A stretch of 62,009 bases of DNA, from positions 1 through 62,009 of the forward strand of contig JAUJPG010000014.1 of assembly GCA_030447245.1 (NCBI GenBank), read 5' to 3'. The stretch is from Chloroflexota bacterium. Its GTDB lineage: Bacteria; Chloroflexota; UBA6077; JACCZL01. Positions 1 to 9,362 of the stretch are shown here, one piece after another. Numbering within the stretch: position 1 is the first letter of the stretch; each line of letters begins with the position of its first letter. The position numbers and the translations under genes are program-made. The notes beneath the pieces are model-generated. The model ran no database searches, had not been told where the DNA came from, and was given only the letters and a program-made list of their open reading frames with translations.

Positions 1-195
1 CCCACCCGCCCCCCCACCACCCCCCCCCCCCCACTGGGGGGCTCTCTCAGCCACCCCCACCCCCCCCGCAACCCCCCCCCCCCCCCCCCCCCACAGCCCC
101 CCCCCCCCCCGGCCGCCCCCCCCCCGCCCCGCCGCCGCCCCCCCCCCCGCCCGCGCTCCCCGCCGCGCCCCTCCCGCGCCCGTCGCCCCCCCGCG
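1..195. other. Poly-C low-complexity window edge
   Basis: This stretch is almost only C, with scattered A and G, so it reads as G-runs on the minus strand. Normal composition resumes at about 195, inside the C-terminal part of a helicase gene. The helicase frame stays open through it but encodes only Gly and Trp/Arg-rich sequence. The likeliest reading is a contig end extended into low-signal poly-G read tails. I see no gene or real repeat in it. Confidence 0.75.
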
Positions 196-2634
196 CCGCT
201 TCGGGCCGCGTTGTGGGCCCCGCGGAGCGCCCCGTTCCATTGGGCGCGTCCGCGGCGGCTGGTCGGTCGGGACCAGGATCGGCACCTGCCAGTCGTCGGC
301 GGCGACTTCGTCGAGGTTCGGTGGGCCGATCAGCGCCCAACGATACGAGGCGTCCACGACACCGCGCCTGAGCAGCGCATCGGCTTCCAGCATCAGAGGC
401 AGCAGGGCACGGATGTCCAAACGCTCGGCGCGGCGCGCCGGCACCTCAGCGCGCTCCGCCGCGGCTCGGAGCTGGTTCAGGATGTCGATCGTCTTCTGCA
501 GCAGGCCGACCAGGTCACCCTCGGCCAGCCGGCTGCGACGAGCAATCTCGCCTAGCTCCTCGCCCCCCGCCCAGGCCAGTGCGATCCCACGCAGGTCCGT
601 CATGATCGGGCGAGACACCGTCACCTTGGCTCGCCGCTCCTCTTCCAGCACCCTGGAGTTCAGGCCGAGGACCTCCTCGTGCAAGCGGTACAGCCGGGTC
701 GTGAGCGGCAGCGGGCGGATCGGACTGTCACGGTCGAAGGCGAACCAGGAGCAGACCTCGCCCAGTTCGGCCGGCCCCAGCCCTTCAAGCTTGCGCTCGG
801 CGAGCAGCTCGGCCAGGGTCAGCGCATTGGTGTCGAAGATGCCGCGCAGCAGACTGGCCTTGTGGGTCGGGCGCTCGGCGGCGAGATACCCGAACCGCTC
901 CAATACCCGGCCCAGCCCCTCCACGAGCGCGCGGGACTCGCGGGTGGCGTGGGAGCGTGCCTGGCTCAATACTCGCTCACTGTCGGCGAGCTGGCGCGCA
1001 AGCTGCCAGGTGCCCGGCTCGGCAGCGGCCTGGACGGCCCGCAGGTCGAACAGCTCCTTGAGCTCGTCCCGCTCGTCGGCCAGGTTCGCCAGGCGGGCGT
1101 CGTGCTGGAAACGGCGTAGACTGCGGGCATAAAGGTCTGCCAGCCGCTCCTGATCGCCTGGCTGGCGCCAGAGGTTGAGCGCGGTGCTGTAGCTCGGACT
1201 GAAGGCGCTCTCCAGGGGGAGGAGGTCGCCAGTGACGACCTCGAGGGTGCGTTCGAAGCTGACCCAGGGCGAGTAAAGGACCACCGAGACGCCGCGCTCG
1301 TCGATGCCGCGGCGGCCGGCCCGCCCGGTCAGCTGGCGGTATTCGTTCGGAGTGAGCAGCCGATGCTGCTGGCCGTCCCACTTGCTCATCTCGGCAACGA
1401 CCACCGTGCGCGCCGGCATGTTGATCCCGAGTGCCAGCGTGTCGGTGGCAAACACCGCGCGCAGCCGGCCGGCCGAGAATAGCTCCTCGACCAGTATCTT
1501 GACGACTGGCAGCATGCCAGCGTGGTGGACGGCAACGCCGCGCGGGAGCAGCCGGAAAAGCAGGGCAACCTGGCGGAGAGCGCGGTCGGCGGCCGGCAGC
1601 TCGGCCAGCCGGCGCTTGGCATCCTGGATCAGGTCGGCCGCGTGTGGGACCGGCTTGAGCGCCAGGCACGTCTCGGCGGCCTGCTCGCAGGCGCGGCGGC
1701 TGAATTGAAAGTAGATCGCCGGCGTCAGCCGCTCTCGCTCCAGGTAGCGGAGCACCTCCCACGGCTCTGGTTGCGGCCGTGGCTCGGCATCGGCTCGCCG
1801 ACGCCGCCCCTCGTCGAGACGCCGGGCACCGGCGATCTCGCCGAGCGTCGCCGAGGATTGAGGCGCCCCGGGCTGACCGTCGCCACCGAAATTACCTGGT
1901 CGCCCAATCCGCCGCGCGAGCTCGCCGCCGACGCCTTTGAAGCTGGCGCGCCGCCGCCCGTCCGCGTCCACCACCACCTCCGCCTTGCCGTCCAGAAAAT
2001 AGCGGTGTTCCAGCGGGATGACTCGGTGGTCGTAGAGTATGCAGTCCAGCTCACCATGGGCCAGGCGAATCCAGGCGGCGATCTGGTCCGCGTTCGGAAC
2101 GGTCGCCGACAGGCACACCAGAGGCACCGCCGGCGGGCTGAGCAGGATCGCTTCCTCCCAGGCGGTGCCGCGCTCTGGATCGCCCATGTAGTGGACTTCG
2201 TCGAACACGATCACGCCCGCCTCTTCGGGTGTCTGGCGACCCTGCACGAGCATGTTCCGGAGGACCTCGGTGGTCATCACCAGAAGCCGACCGTCCGAGT
2301 TCACGACGACGTCGCCGGTCAGCAGCCCGACACTCTGGCCGGCGTCAATCAGGCCCGCCTCGGCCGCGCGCTCGACCAGCCGCCCGAAGTCGCGAAACTT
2401 CTGATTCGACAGCGCCTTGATCGGCGTGGTGTATAACGCCCGCCCACCGCGCGCCAGTGCGTCTAGCGCGGCGTACTCGGCGATAGGTGTCTTGCCGGTC
2501 CCCGTCGGCGCGGCGACCAGGACGGAGCGTCCTGCCACGTAGGACTCGATGGCTTCTCGTTGAAACGGGTCGAGCAGGAACCCGATCAGCGCCTCGAAGG
2601 CGGCGACGTCGATCGGTCCCTGGGCAACGGTCAT
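196..2634 (-). CDS. Ski2-like DEAD/DEAH-box RNA helicase with DSHCT-type C-terminus, 3' end lost
   Basis: About 810 codons are readable from ATG at 2634. The protein opens [19 protein letters not shown] and has Walker A APTGTGKT at residues 42-49. Further motifs are [11 protein letters not shown] (Ia), FDEVHYMGD (DEVH box), LSATVPN (III), [14 protein letters not shown] (V) and [12 protein letters not shown] (VI). The last ~300 residues are helical and end near [15 protein letters not shown], as in the DSHCT domain of the Mtr4/Ski2/HelY group, which unwinds structured RNA for turnover. The frame stays open to the window edge because the true stop is replaced by the poly-C stretch. It diverges from moaC, with about 66 bp between the starts. 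The family call is firm; the exact cellular role in bacteria is not. Confidence 0.88.
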
Positions 2635-2674
2635 ACTCGTCCGGAAACGGGCCGAGAGCCCGGCAAAGCTTGGC

Positions 2675-2680
2675 TATACT
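2675..2680 (+). promoter_or_regulatory. Candidate -10 box for moaC-mogA
   Basis: TATACT lies 20 bp before the moaC ATG, in the short gap between divergent starts. No convincing -35 is visible. A GGGGGA ribosome site follows at 2690-2695. The same TATACT hexamer precedes ydcF and rnhA in this window, which supports it as a genuine -10. Confidence 0.5.
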
Positions 2681-2700
2681 GTACCCCCTGGGGGACGACG

Positions 2701-3204
2701 ATGGGCGAGTTGACCCACCTTGACGAGGCTGGCCGGGCGCGGATGGTCGACGTGAGCACCAAAGTCGACAGCGTGCGCGTGGCGACGGCTCGTGGCAGGG
2801 TGCTGATGCGGCCGGAGACGCTGGACCGAATCCGCTCAGGTGGCGTGAGCAAAGGCGACGTGCTGGCCGTCGCGCAGGTGGCCGGCGTGATGGGCGCCAA
2901 GCGAACCTCCGAGCTGATCCCGCTCTGCCACCCGCTGCCGATCGCCGGAGTCGACCTCGACTTCACCCTTGACCCACTGGCCTCGGCCGTCGACATCGAG
3001 GCCAGCGCGCGCGTCGTCGGCAAGACCGGTGTGGAGATGGAAGCGCTGACAGCCGTGAGCGCCGCCGCGCTCACGATCTACGACATGTGCAAGGCGGTCG
3101 ACAAAGAGATGGTCATCGATCAGATCCGCCTGGTTCATAAGGTCGGCGGCAAGAGCGGTGAATACCGGCGTTCGGAGGAGCACGTCGATGGCGAGCCACG
3201 CTGA
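2701..3204 (+). CDS. moaC: Cyclic pyranopterin monophosphate synthase MoaC
   Basis: The protein has 167 residues, about the usual MoaC length (150-170). MoaC converts the MoaA product into cyclic pyranopterin monophosphate, the second stage of molybdenum cofactor synthesis in the cytosol. Family signatures are [11 protein letters not shown] near residue 65 and [13 protein letters not shown] followed by [11 protein letters not shown] near 105-130. The basic residues of [11 protein letters not shown] near the C-terminus are typical of the family. ATG at 2701 follows GGGGGA and fits the conserved domain; a longer in-frame extension upstream would run into the helicase promoter region. It overlaps mogA by 17 bp, so the two are probably cotranscribed. 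Moco genes moaA, moaE and mobA are absent from the window. Confidence 0.95.
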   Translation: MGELTHLDEAGRARMVDVSTKVDSVRVATARGRVLMRPETLDRIRSGGVSKGDVLAVAQVAGVMGAKRTSELIPLCHPLPIAGVDLDFTLDPLASAVDIEASARVVGKTGVEMEALTAVSAAALTIYDMCKAVDKEMVIDQIRLVHKVGGKSGEYRRSEEHVDGEPR

Positions 3205-3748
3205 AGACGCGGCACGGTCCGAGCAGCCAGAGCACGGCGCCGCGACGATCAGGGTCGGGATCATCACCGTCAGCGACAAGGCCTCTCGGGGAGAGCGCCA
3301 GGACGAGGGCGGGCCCGCGATCCGCGACGTCGCCGTGACCAACGGCTGGACGGTCGAGGCGCAGGCTGTGGTCCCGGACGAGCGCGACCAGATTGCCGAG
3401 CGGATTCGCGAGATGGCCGACGAGCGCAATTCCGACCTGGTTTTCACCACCGGGGGTACCGGTCTCTCGCCGCGCGACGTCACTCCGCAGGCCACCCAGT
3501 CCGTGCTCGACTACGAAGTACCCGGGCTGGCCGAGGCGATGCGCGCGGCCAGCATCTCCAAGACTCCGGCCGCGATGACGTCACGCGCCGTTGCCGGCGT
3601 GCGGGGCCGGACGCTCGTCGTGAACCTGCCTGGCAATCCGAAGGGCGTTCGCGAGTGTCTCGAGGCGATCCTGCCGGCGCTGCCCCACGCCATCGGGGTC
3701 ATGCGCGGTGACGTTGGCGAGCACAACCGGCCGGCCTCAGACGGATAA
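3188..3748 (+). CDS. mogA: Molybdopterin adenylyltransferase MogA/MoaB family
   Basis: The protein has 186 residues with the MoCF-binding fold: [20 protein letters not shown] near residue 22, [15 protein letters not shown] near 90 and [16 protein letters not shown] near 150. The family adenylylates molybdopterin before metal insertion. The GGTG loop and the PGNPKG loop are the substrate-binding segments. ATG at 3188 is chosen because GGAGGA sits at 3174-3179, and it leaves a ~20-residue polar tail before the domain. Its 5' end overlaps moaC by 17 bp, and its 3' end overlaps the convergent YfhO-flippase gene by 12 bp. Whether it is a true MogA or a Gram-positive style MoaB cannot be settled here; both share this fold. 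Confidence 0.9.
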   Translation: MASHAEDAARSEQPEHGAATIRVGIITVSDKASRGERQDEGGPAIRDVAVTNGWTVEAQAVVPDERDQIAERIREMADERNSDLVFTTGGTGLSPRDVTPQATQSVLDYEVPGLAEAMRAASISKTPAAMTSRAVAGVRGRTLVVNLPGNPKGVRECLEAILPALPHAIGVMRGDVGEHNRPASDG

Positions 3749-6700
3749 TCGAGCCTCACGCTTGACCAGGCCGCGGAGCATCGCCCAATCGTCGGCGTCC
3801 AGTGCCCGCAACGCCACCAGGGCGACTCCGTACGCGAGCGCACCGACCAGGATCGCCAGGATTGAGCTCACGCCTGCCGCGAGCCAGACCGGGCCGGCCA
3901 TGATCAGTGCCGCGGACGCCGGGCGCCAGCCCAGCCGCGCGAGCGAGACGTCCGGCAGCTCGCGCTGGATGACTCGCCAGAACGGGACCAGCAGGACCAG
4001 CTCGGACGCAACGGTCACGGCGCTCGCGGCAAGGTAGCCGTAGGTCGGGATCAGGAGCAGGTTAGCCGTCAGGTTGAAGGCTGTCCCGATGACAAAGCCC
4101 GCGGTGATCGCGCGCTGCCGGTCCAGCGCGATCAGGATGTACTGGGTCAGGCCGTTGACGAAGCTGAACGGCAAGAACCAGATCAGAACCTGGAGTGCCC
4201 GCGCCGCCTCGGGTAGATAACTCGGACCGGCGAGCAACAAGATAATCGGCTCGGCCAGAATGGTCGTGCCGACGGCGATCGGCAGCGCGAGCACGAGCAG
4301 AGCCTTGAGCGCGACCGAACAGACCCGCGTGAGCCTGGCACGGTCGCCGGCTGCGTGGCGCGACAGGAGCGGGAAGACGGCGAGCACGAAGCTGGACGGG
4401 ATGATCTGCAGGCCGTCGATGAACTTGTAGGCTGTACTGTACCAGCCGAGCGCGAGGTCACCGGCGATCGGCTTGAGCAGCACCGCGTCGATGCGGAAGA
4501 ACAGTGTGTTGAGCAGACTGTTGACCAGCAGCGGCAACGACGTGCGAGCGAGGCGCGGCTGGAACGCGAAGTCGAGCTCTAGCCCCGGCCAGCCGAACGT
4601 CCGCGCGTACAGGCCGACCAGCACGGCGGCGGTGAGTACATTCGTGAGCACGGAGACTCCGGCCAATCCGACGTAGCCCCAGCCGCCAAGCAGTGCGACC
4701 AGGCCAAGGCTGACCTTCAGGAGCGTCGTGAGCACCGTCACCACCGCCGGCGCGTCCATCCGCTCGCGCGCCATGAACAGCGCGCTGATCGTCCCGCTCA
4801 GGATGCCGGGCAGGAGCGCCGCGACGAGCAGCCAGATCGTCAGCGCGAGCGGCGGCGTGATGCCGAGCCCGCCCGCCAGCGGCCCCACCAGCACGGCGGC
4901 CAGCCCAACGCTCCCGAGCCAGAGGACGAGCCGCAGCGCGAGAGCGTTGCCAAGGTAGCGCCGCGCCGCGGCATGATCGCGGGCAACCTCCCGCGTGATC
5001 AGCGTCCCCAGCCCGAAGCCAACCAGGATATCGAAGTAGCCGACCAACACGCCGGCAAACGTGTACGCGCCGATGCCTTCGGCCTGCAGAATTCGGAACA
5101 TCACCAGCGCGAAGCCGAAGTCGGCCGCCTTGTTGAGCAACCCGGTCACCATCGGGAACCCCGAGTTGCGCACCACTCGACGGGCGGCGCTGGCCGCGAC
5201 GTCCGGCGAGCCGACCAGGCGCCAGGACGCCACGGCGCCCAGCAATCCCAACCCAAGCGCAGCGAGGAACGAGACGAACGCCCCGACCCGGAACGAAAGT
5301 GGGCTGTAGCGGAACACCACCTCGTGGTTGCCTGGGGGCAGCTCGATGGCGCGGAACAGCCCGTTGGCGCGGAGGATCGGCCGCTCGGCACCGTCCAGTG
5401 TTGCGACCCAGCCCGGAAAGAACACGTCCGCCAGGACGAGGAAGCCACCGCCAGGCGCGCTTGCCCGCACGTCGACCCGATTGTTCTCGTAGCGGACGAT
5501 TTCAGCCGACCCAGGCTCGCCGCCAGTCTGCGTCGAACCATCCCACCCTTCCAGCACTACCACTCGACGTGGGTCGAAGGCGGGCGCCCCAACGGCGCGC
5601 AAGGCGACCGTGTGGTCGCTTGCCGGCTGCGCGGCGGCCACGACGTGTGCGCGCGGCATCGCTCGCTCGTTACGGTAGACCCTGATCCCGTCCGCCTCAC
5701 GCAGGAGCGCGTAACCGGGCTGGCTCACGGTCCTGGTGGTCAGGATGTACTCGACGTTGAGCAGATCCAGGAGCGGCGAGCTGAGCGAGCGCGGGTCGAA
5801 CAGCTTGGCGACCTTGCTGTACTGAATGCCGCGCTGTGGCTCGATCAGCTCGAGGTACTCGACGTACTCCCGCAGAATGATCGTGTCGTAGCCGCGCGCG
5901 TCGTGCAGGCCGAAGAGCATGCCGGTGTTGGCCGGCAAGGTGTCGTCTTCGCCCAGGGTCATGATGCGCGAGGGCGGGTTGCCCGTCGGGATTGCCTGAA
6001 TCGCCGACGGCACGAACTCCAGCGGACTGGTAGAGGCGACCGTGTTGAAGCCCACACCGAACGAGAAAAGATCGCCGACAATCAGCGCGACCGCGGCGCT
6101 CGCGAGAAGCCTCGACCGCCGCCCTGACCAGCGCCAGAGCAGCGCTCCGGCCAGGGCGAGGAGGCACCCTGCTCCGAGCAGGTTCAGGTAGGTGTACGAG
6201 AAGAGTACCCGCGCTTCGGAAAAGCCCTGGCGGAGCTCGGGCCACCGGCGCGGGAGGCGACCAGCAAGCTCCGCCGCCGTGTCGCGGACCGGCAGTAGCA
6301 GGAGCAGGCCGACGACCAGCGTGCCGCCGAGCAGCACGGCGACCAGCCCGAGCCGGCGACCCCACCGCGCGCCGGCCGAGCATGCGTGGGCTCGGCAGAG
6401 TGCATCCGCTCCGAGTCCCGCCAGGATCGCCGCGCACAGGCTGAATGGATAGATCCAGCGGAAGGGTGTGTGCAGCTGGTTGACGCCCGGAATGCCGTAG
6501 AACAGCAGCGCGTACAGCGGCGTCCCGAAGGCGAGCAGCAGCGCGACCAGGGCAACAGCACCCACCGCGCCCGAGCCCCGCGTCTGCGCCGCTACGCCAA
6601 CCCCCGCGAGGAGCAGCGGTAGCACGCCGACGTACACCGTGCCTTCGACGTAGTTCTTGCCGCCCCACTCGGTGTCGGTCCGTGGCTCGCCGTTCGGGCG

Positions 6701-7756
6701 GGCGTGCGCGACCGAGCGGACCTGCCCGTCCAGTAGGTCGAGATAGGTGTGGTGGCTGGGATTGCCAAAATAGTCCGGGACCAGGAAGCCGAGCGCCCGG
6801 TCACGCGGCAGGGCGTAGCCGATGGTTTCGCCATAATCCGACCAGCCGCCGCGCACGTTTGCGCCAATCACCTCGGCGAATGGGACCAGCTGGACCGCCG
6901 CCAGAGCCGACCCGAGCCCGACGGCAAGCAGCGCCGCGCTTGCGACCGCGAGCACCCGGACCACGTGAGCGCGCCGCCGTAGCTCGTCGAGCAGCCTGAC
7001 CGCCGTGTACAGGCCGGCGGTGATCAGCAAGTAGAGGCTCATCTCCAGGTGACCGGCCAGGAACTGAAGCGCGACGACGAGCGCCGCGAGCGCAACCCAC
7101 GTGGGGTTGAACCCCGTGCTTGTGGCGGGCGGTCGCGCGTCAGGAGCGATCGGCGCGGCAGCCACCGCGCCGCGGATCATCCGCTCCAGAATCGCCAGCA
7201 GCGCCGGCAACCAGATGGCGGTGCTGACGACCATCGGCCAGAGGAAGCTGACGACGAGATAGCCGCAGAAGCCGAAGGTGATGCCTGCCACGACGCCCCC
7301 CAGGCGGCGGGCGCCCAGTGTGCGCGCGAACAAGTACGCGAACAGCGCACCAAGCCAGAGGTGCACCCCGATGAACCAGCCGTACGCCTGGCCGAGCGGC
7401 AGGACGGAGAAGAGCACGCCGGGCGGGTACAAGGAGCCGTTCTGGGCCGAGGCCAGAAACGGCTGGCCGGCCAGGATGTAGGGGTTCCAGAGCGGGAACT
7501 GGCCGGCGGCGTAGCTCGCGGCGATGAAGCGCTTCCAGGAGTAGTTCTGAAGGATCGCGTCGCCGAGGAGCGCGTTGTGCGGCAGCAACACCCCGAACTC
7601 GGCGGCATGCGCCTGCCAGGGTGGATACAGGAATAGGTTGTCGATCGGAAGCAGGGCCCGGCCGGGCAGCAGCCCGCGCCCGACAAAGGCGAGCGCAAGC
7701 ACGGCGAACAGGACCGGGACCGCGACGCGGCGGCCCCAGACTAGGCGGCGCTCCAA
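3737..7756 (-). CDS. Giant membrane protein: YfhO-like domain fused to a polysaccharide flippase
   Basis: A single uninterrupted frame of about 1339 codons. The N-terminal ~900 residues are YfhO-like: LYPPWQAHA and NYSWKRF near 50-90, then FPLWNPYILAGQPFLA, many membrane spans, and a soluble domain ending VLADVFFPGWVATLDG. YfhO relatives handle lipid-linked sugars, for example in teichoic acid glycosylation. After a final span near VGAFVSFLAALGLGLLGAV the chain continues into RNSGFPMVTGLLNKAADFGF, about 430 residues with the Wzx/MurJ-type flippase pattern and about 14 hydrophobic segments. The start is uncertain: no ATG lies before the domain. TTG at 7756 gives a 16-bp overlap with pepA and is preferred over GTG at 8041, which would run deep inside pepA. 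Likely role (inference): export and transfer of cell-surface glycan. Confidence 0.8.
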   Translation of the reverse strand: MERRLVWGRRVAVPVLFAVLALAFVGRGLLPGRALLPIDNLFLYPPWQAHAAEFGVLLPHNALLGDAILQNYSWKRFIAASYAAGQFPLWNPYILAGQPFLASAQNGSLYPPGVLFSVLPLGQAYGWFIGVHLWLGALFAYLFARTLGARRLGGVVAGITFGFCGYLVVSFLWPMVVSTAIWLPALLAILERMIRGAVAAAPIAPDARPPATSTGFNPTWVALAALVVALQFLAGHLEMSLYLLITAGLYTAVRLLDELRRRAHVVRVLAVASAALLAVGLGSALAAVQLVPFAEVIGANVRGGWSDYGETIGYALPRDRALGFLVPDYFGNPSHHTYLDLLDGQVRSVAHARPNGEPRTDTEWGGKNYVEGTVYVGVLPLLLAGVGVAAQTRGSGAVGAVALVALLLAFGTPLYALLFYGIPGVNQLHTPFRWIYPFSLCAAILAGLGADALCRAHACSAGARWGRRLGLVAVLLGGTLVVGLLLLLPVRDTAAELAGRLPRRWPELRQGFSEARVLFSYTYLNLLGAGCLLALAGALLWRWSGRRSRLLASAAVALIVGDLFSFGVGFNTVASTSPLEFVPSAIQAIPTGNPPSRIMTLGEDDTLPANTGMLFGLHDARGYDTIILREYVEYLELIEPQRGIQYSKVAKLFDPRSLSSPLLDLLNVEYILTTRTVSQPGYALLREADGIRVYRNERAMPRAHVVAAAQPASDHTVALRAVGAPAFDPRRVVVLEGWDGSTQTGGEPGSAEIVRYENNRVDVRASAPGGGFLVLADVFFPGWVATLDGAERPILRANGLFRAIELPPGNHEVVFRYSPLSFRVGAFVSFLAALGLGLLGAVASWRLVGSPDVAASAARRVVRNSGFPMVTGLLNKAADFGFALVMFRILQAEGIGAYTFAGVLVGYFDILVGFGLGTLITREVARDHAAARRYLGNALALRLVLWLGSVGLAAVLVGPLAGGLGITPPLALTIWLLVAALLPGILSGTISALFMARERMDAPAVVTVLTTLLKVSLGLVALLGGWGYVGLAGVSVLTNVLTAAVLVGLYARTFGWPGLELDFAFQPRLARTSLPLLVNSLLNTLFFRIDAVLLKPIAGDLALGWYSTAYKFIDGLQIIPSSFVLAVFPLLSRHAAGDRARLTRVCSVALKALLVLALPIAVGTTILAEPIILLLAGPSYLPEAARALQVLIWFLPFSFVNGLTQYILIALDRQRAITAGFVIGTAFNLTANLLLIPTYGYLAASAVTVASELVLLVPFWRVIQRELPDVSLARLGWRPASAALIMAGPVWLAAGVSSILAILVGALAYGVALVALRALDADDWAMLRGLVKREARLSV

Positions 7757-9273
7757 CGTCGCGCGAACTCGGCCAGGAGGCGCACGCCAACGCCGGTCGC
7801 CGCGCAGGGTGGCTGATACGGCGGCACCCGCACCCAACCGGTCGTGTACGCGGTGCCGGCGATGTCGAGATGGACCCAGGGGCGCTCGTCGACGAAGTTC
7901 TCCAGGAACGCCGCGGCGACACTCGCACCTCCCTCGCGGCCGGCCGAGTTCTTGATGTCGGCGATCGTGCTCTCGATGTCCTTGTGGTACTCCCGCGAGA
8001 GCGGCAGCGGCCAGATCTGTTCGCCGGCCACCTCGCCGCACTCGCGCAGCAAGCTCAGCAGCCGGTCATCGTTGCTGAGCGCCCCGCTGGCGTGGTGCCC
8101 CAGCGCGACGACGCACGCACCCGTCAGCGTTGCCAGGTCGACGATCGCATCCGGTCCCTGCGTAGCCGCGTACGCCAGCGCGTCGGAGAGGATCACCCGA
8201 CCCTCGGCGTCGCTGTTGTTCACCTCAATCGTCTTGCCGTTGTAGGTCCGGAACACGTCGCCCGGCTTGTATGCCGAGCCGCTTGGCAGGTTCTCGGTCG
8301 CGGCGAAGATGCCGAGCACGTTGAGCGGCAGCTTGAGATCAGCCGCGAGCTGGACGAACCCGACGACCGCGGCCGCGCCGGACATGTCGTGCTTCATGTT
8401 CTCCATGTGTTCGGCCGGCTTGAGCGAGATCCCGCCACTGTCGAAGGTGATCCCCTTGCCAACGACCGCCAGCGTCTTCGCACCGTCGGCCGGCGCACGG
8501 TAGCGGAGGATGACGAAGCGTGGCTCCTCGGAGCTGCCCGAGTTGACCGCGAGGATCGCGTTCATCCCCTGGTCGCGCAGCTCTGCCTTGCCCCACACCT
8601 CACACGCGACCCCACGTGACTCGGCCATCTGACGCGCCTGTTCGGCCAGGTACGTCGGTGTCACGAGATTGCCCGGTCCCTGCGAGAGATCTCGGGCGAG
8701 CGCCACGGCAGCCGCCACGACGCCAGCCGCATGTGCCGCCGCCTCGAACCGCGCGGCGCGCTCCGGATCGCGCTCGACGAGGATAATCTCCTCGATTGGC
8801 ACAGTCGGCGGGTCGGGCGGGCTCTTGAGCTCGTCGTAGCTGTACAGCGCCAACAGGCTCGCTTCGGCTACCGTTCGGGCGGCCAGCTCAGGCTCGATGC
8901 CGCCGGCTCCAGCCCCGTGGACAATCGTCGCCAGGCGACCCAGTCGGAGATCACGCGCTCGCCGGGCCGCGCTGGCCGCTGCCACCCGGATCGCCTCCAG
9001 GTCGAGCTCTTCTAGCTTGCCCAACCCGACGACGGCGACGCGATCGGCTGCCAGCTGCGCGCGGTCGCCCTGATTGTGCACGATCGTGATCTCGCCGAGC
9101 GTGCCGACGATCTCGCGCTGCTCGATCAGGCGACTCAACAGTCCGCCGAGCGCCTGGTCGATGGCCAGGGTTGCGCCGCTCGGGCTAGCCATCCCCTGGA
9201 AGATGTTGACGACGAGGAGTGGGGTCTGGATCTCAGTAACCGACACCCGCGCGACGTTGACGGCGGCGGACAT
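7741..9273 (-). CDS. pepA: Leucyl aminopeptidase, M17 family
   Basis: The protein has 510 residues, the usual M17 length. This cytosolic, two-metal, hexameric peptidase removes N-terminal residues from peptides. The C-terminal catalytic domain shows VGKGITFDSGGISLKP near residue 260, KHDMSGAAAV near 285 and NNSDAEGRVILSDALAYA near 345. These are the metal ligands (Lys, Asp, Asp, Glu) and the Arg of the bicarbonate site; the usual NTDAEGRL has become NNSDAEGRV. The N-terminal ~170 residues form the Macro-like domain. ATG at 9273 begins MSAAVNVARVSV and fits the domain start; a longer frame upstream looks non-coding. It is followed directly by the YfhO-flippase gene. Confidence 0.93.
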   Translation of the reverse strand: MSAAVNVARVSVTEIQTPLLVVNIFQGMASPSGATLAIDQALGGLLSRLIEQREIVGTLGEITIVHNQGDRAQLAADRVAVVGLGKLEELDLEAIRVAAASAARRARDLRLGRLATIVHGAGAGGIEPELAARTVAEASLLALYSYDELKSPPDPPTVPIEEIILVERDPERAARFEAAAHAAGVVAAAVALARDLSQGPGNLVTPTYLAEQARQMAESRGVACEVWGKAELRDQGMNAILAVNSGSSEEPRFVILRYRAPADGAKTLAVVGKGITFDSGGISLKPAEHMENMKHDMSGAAAVVGFVQLAADLKLPLNVLGIFAATENLPSGSAYKPGDVFRTYNGKTIEVNNSDAEGRVILSDALAYAATQGPDAIVDLATLTGACVVALGHHASGALSNDDRLLSLLRECGEVAGEQIWPLPLSREYHKDIESTIADIKNSAGREGGASVAAAFLENFVDERPWVHLDIAGTAYTTGWVRVPPYQPPCAATGVGVRLLAEFARRWSAA

Positions 9274-9362
9274 AGGACGCGGATTCCTCCAGGACCGGGC
9301 GTCGGCAGGCGCGGGAGTATACCACGGTCCAGCCCCATCTCCGCTCGATCTGGGCCCTCGTA

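Noticed and set aside
47..340. 97-codon Gly/Arg-rich minus-strand frame
   Set aside because: Its glycine tail is the poly-C artefact read backwards, and the rest is out of frame with the helicase that clearly occupies this strand.
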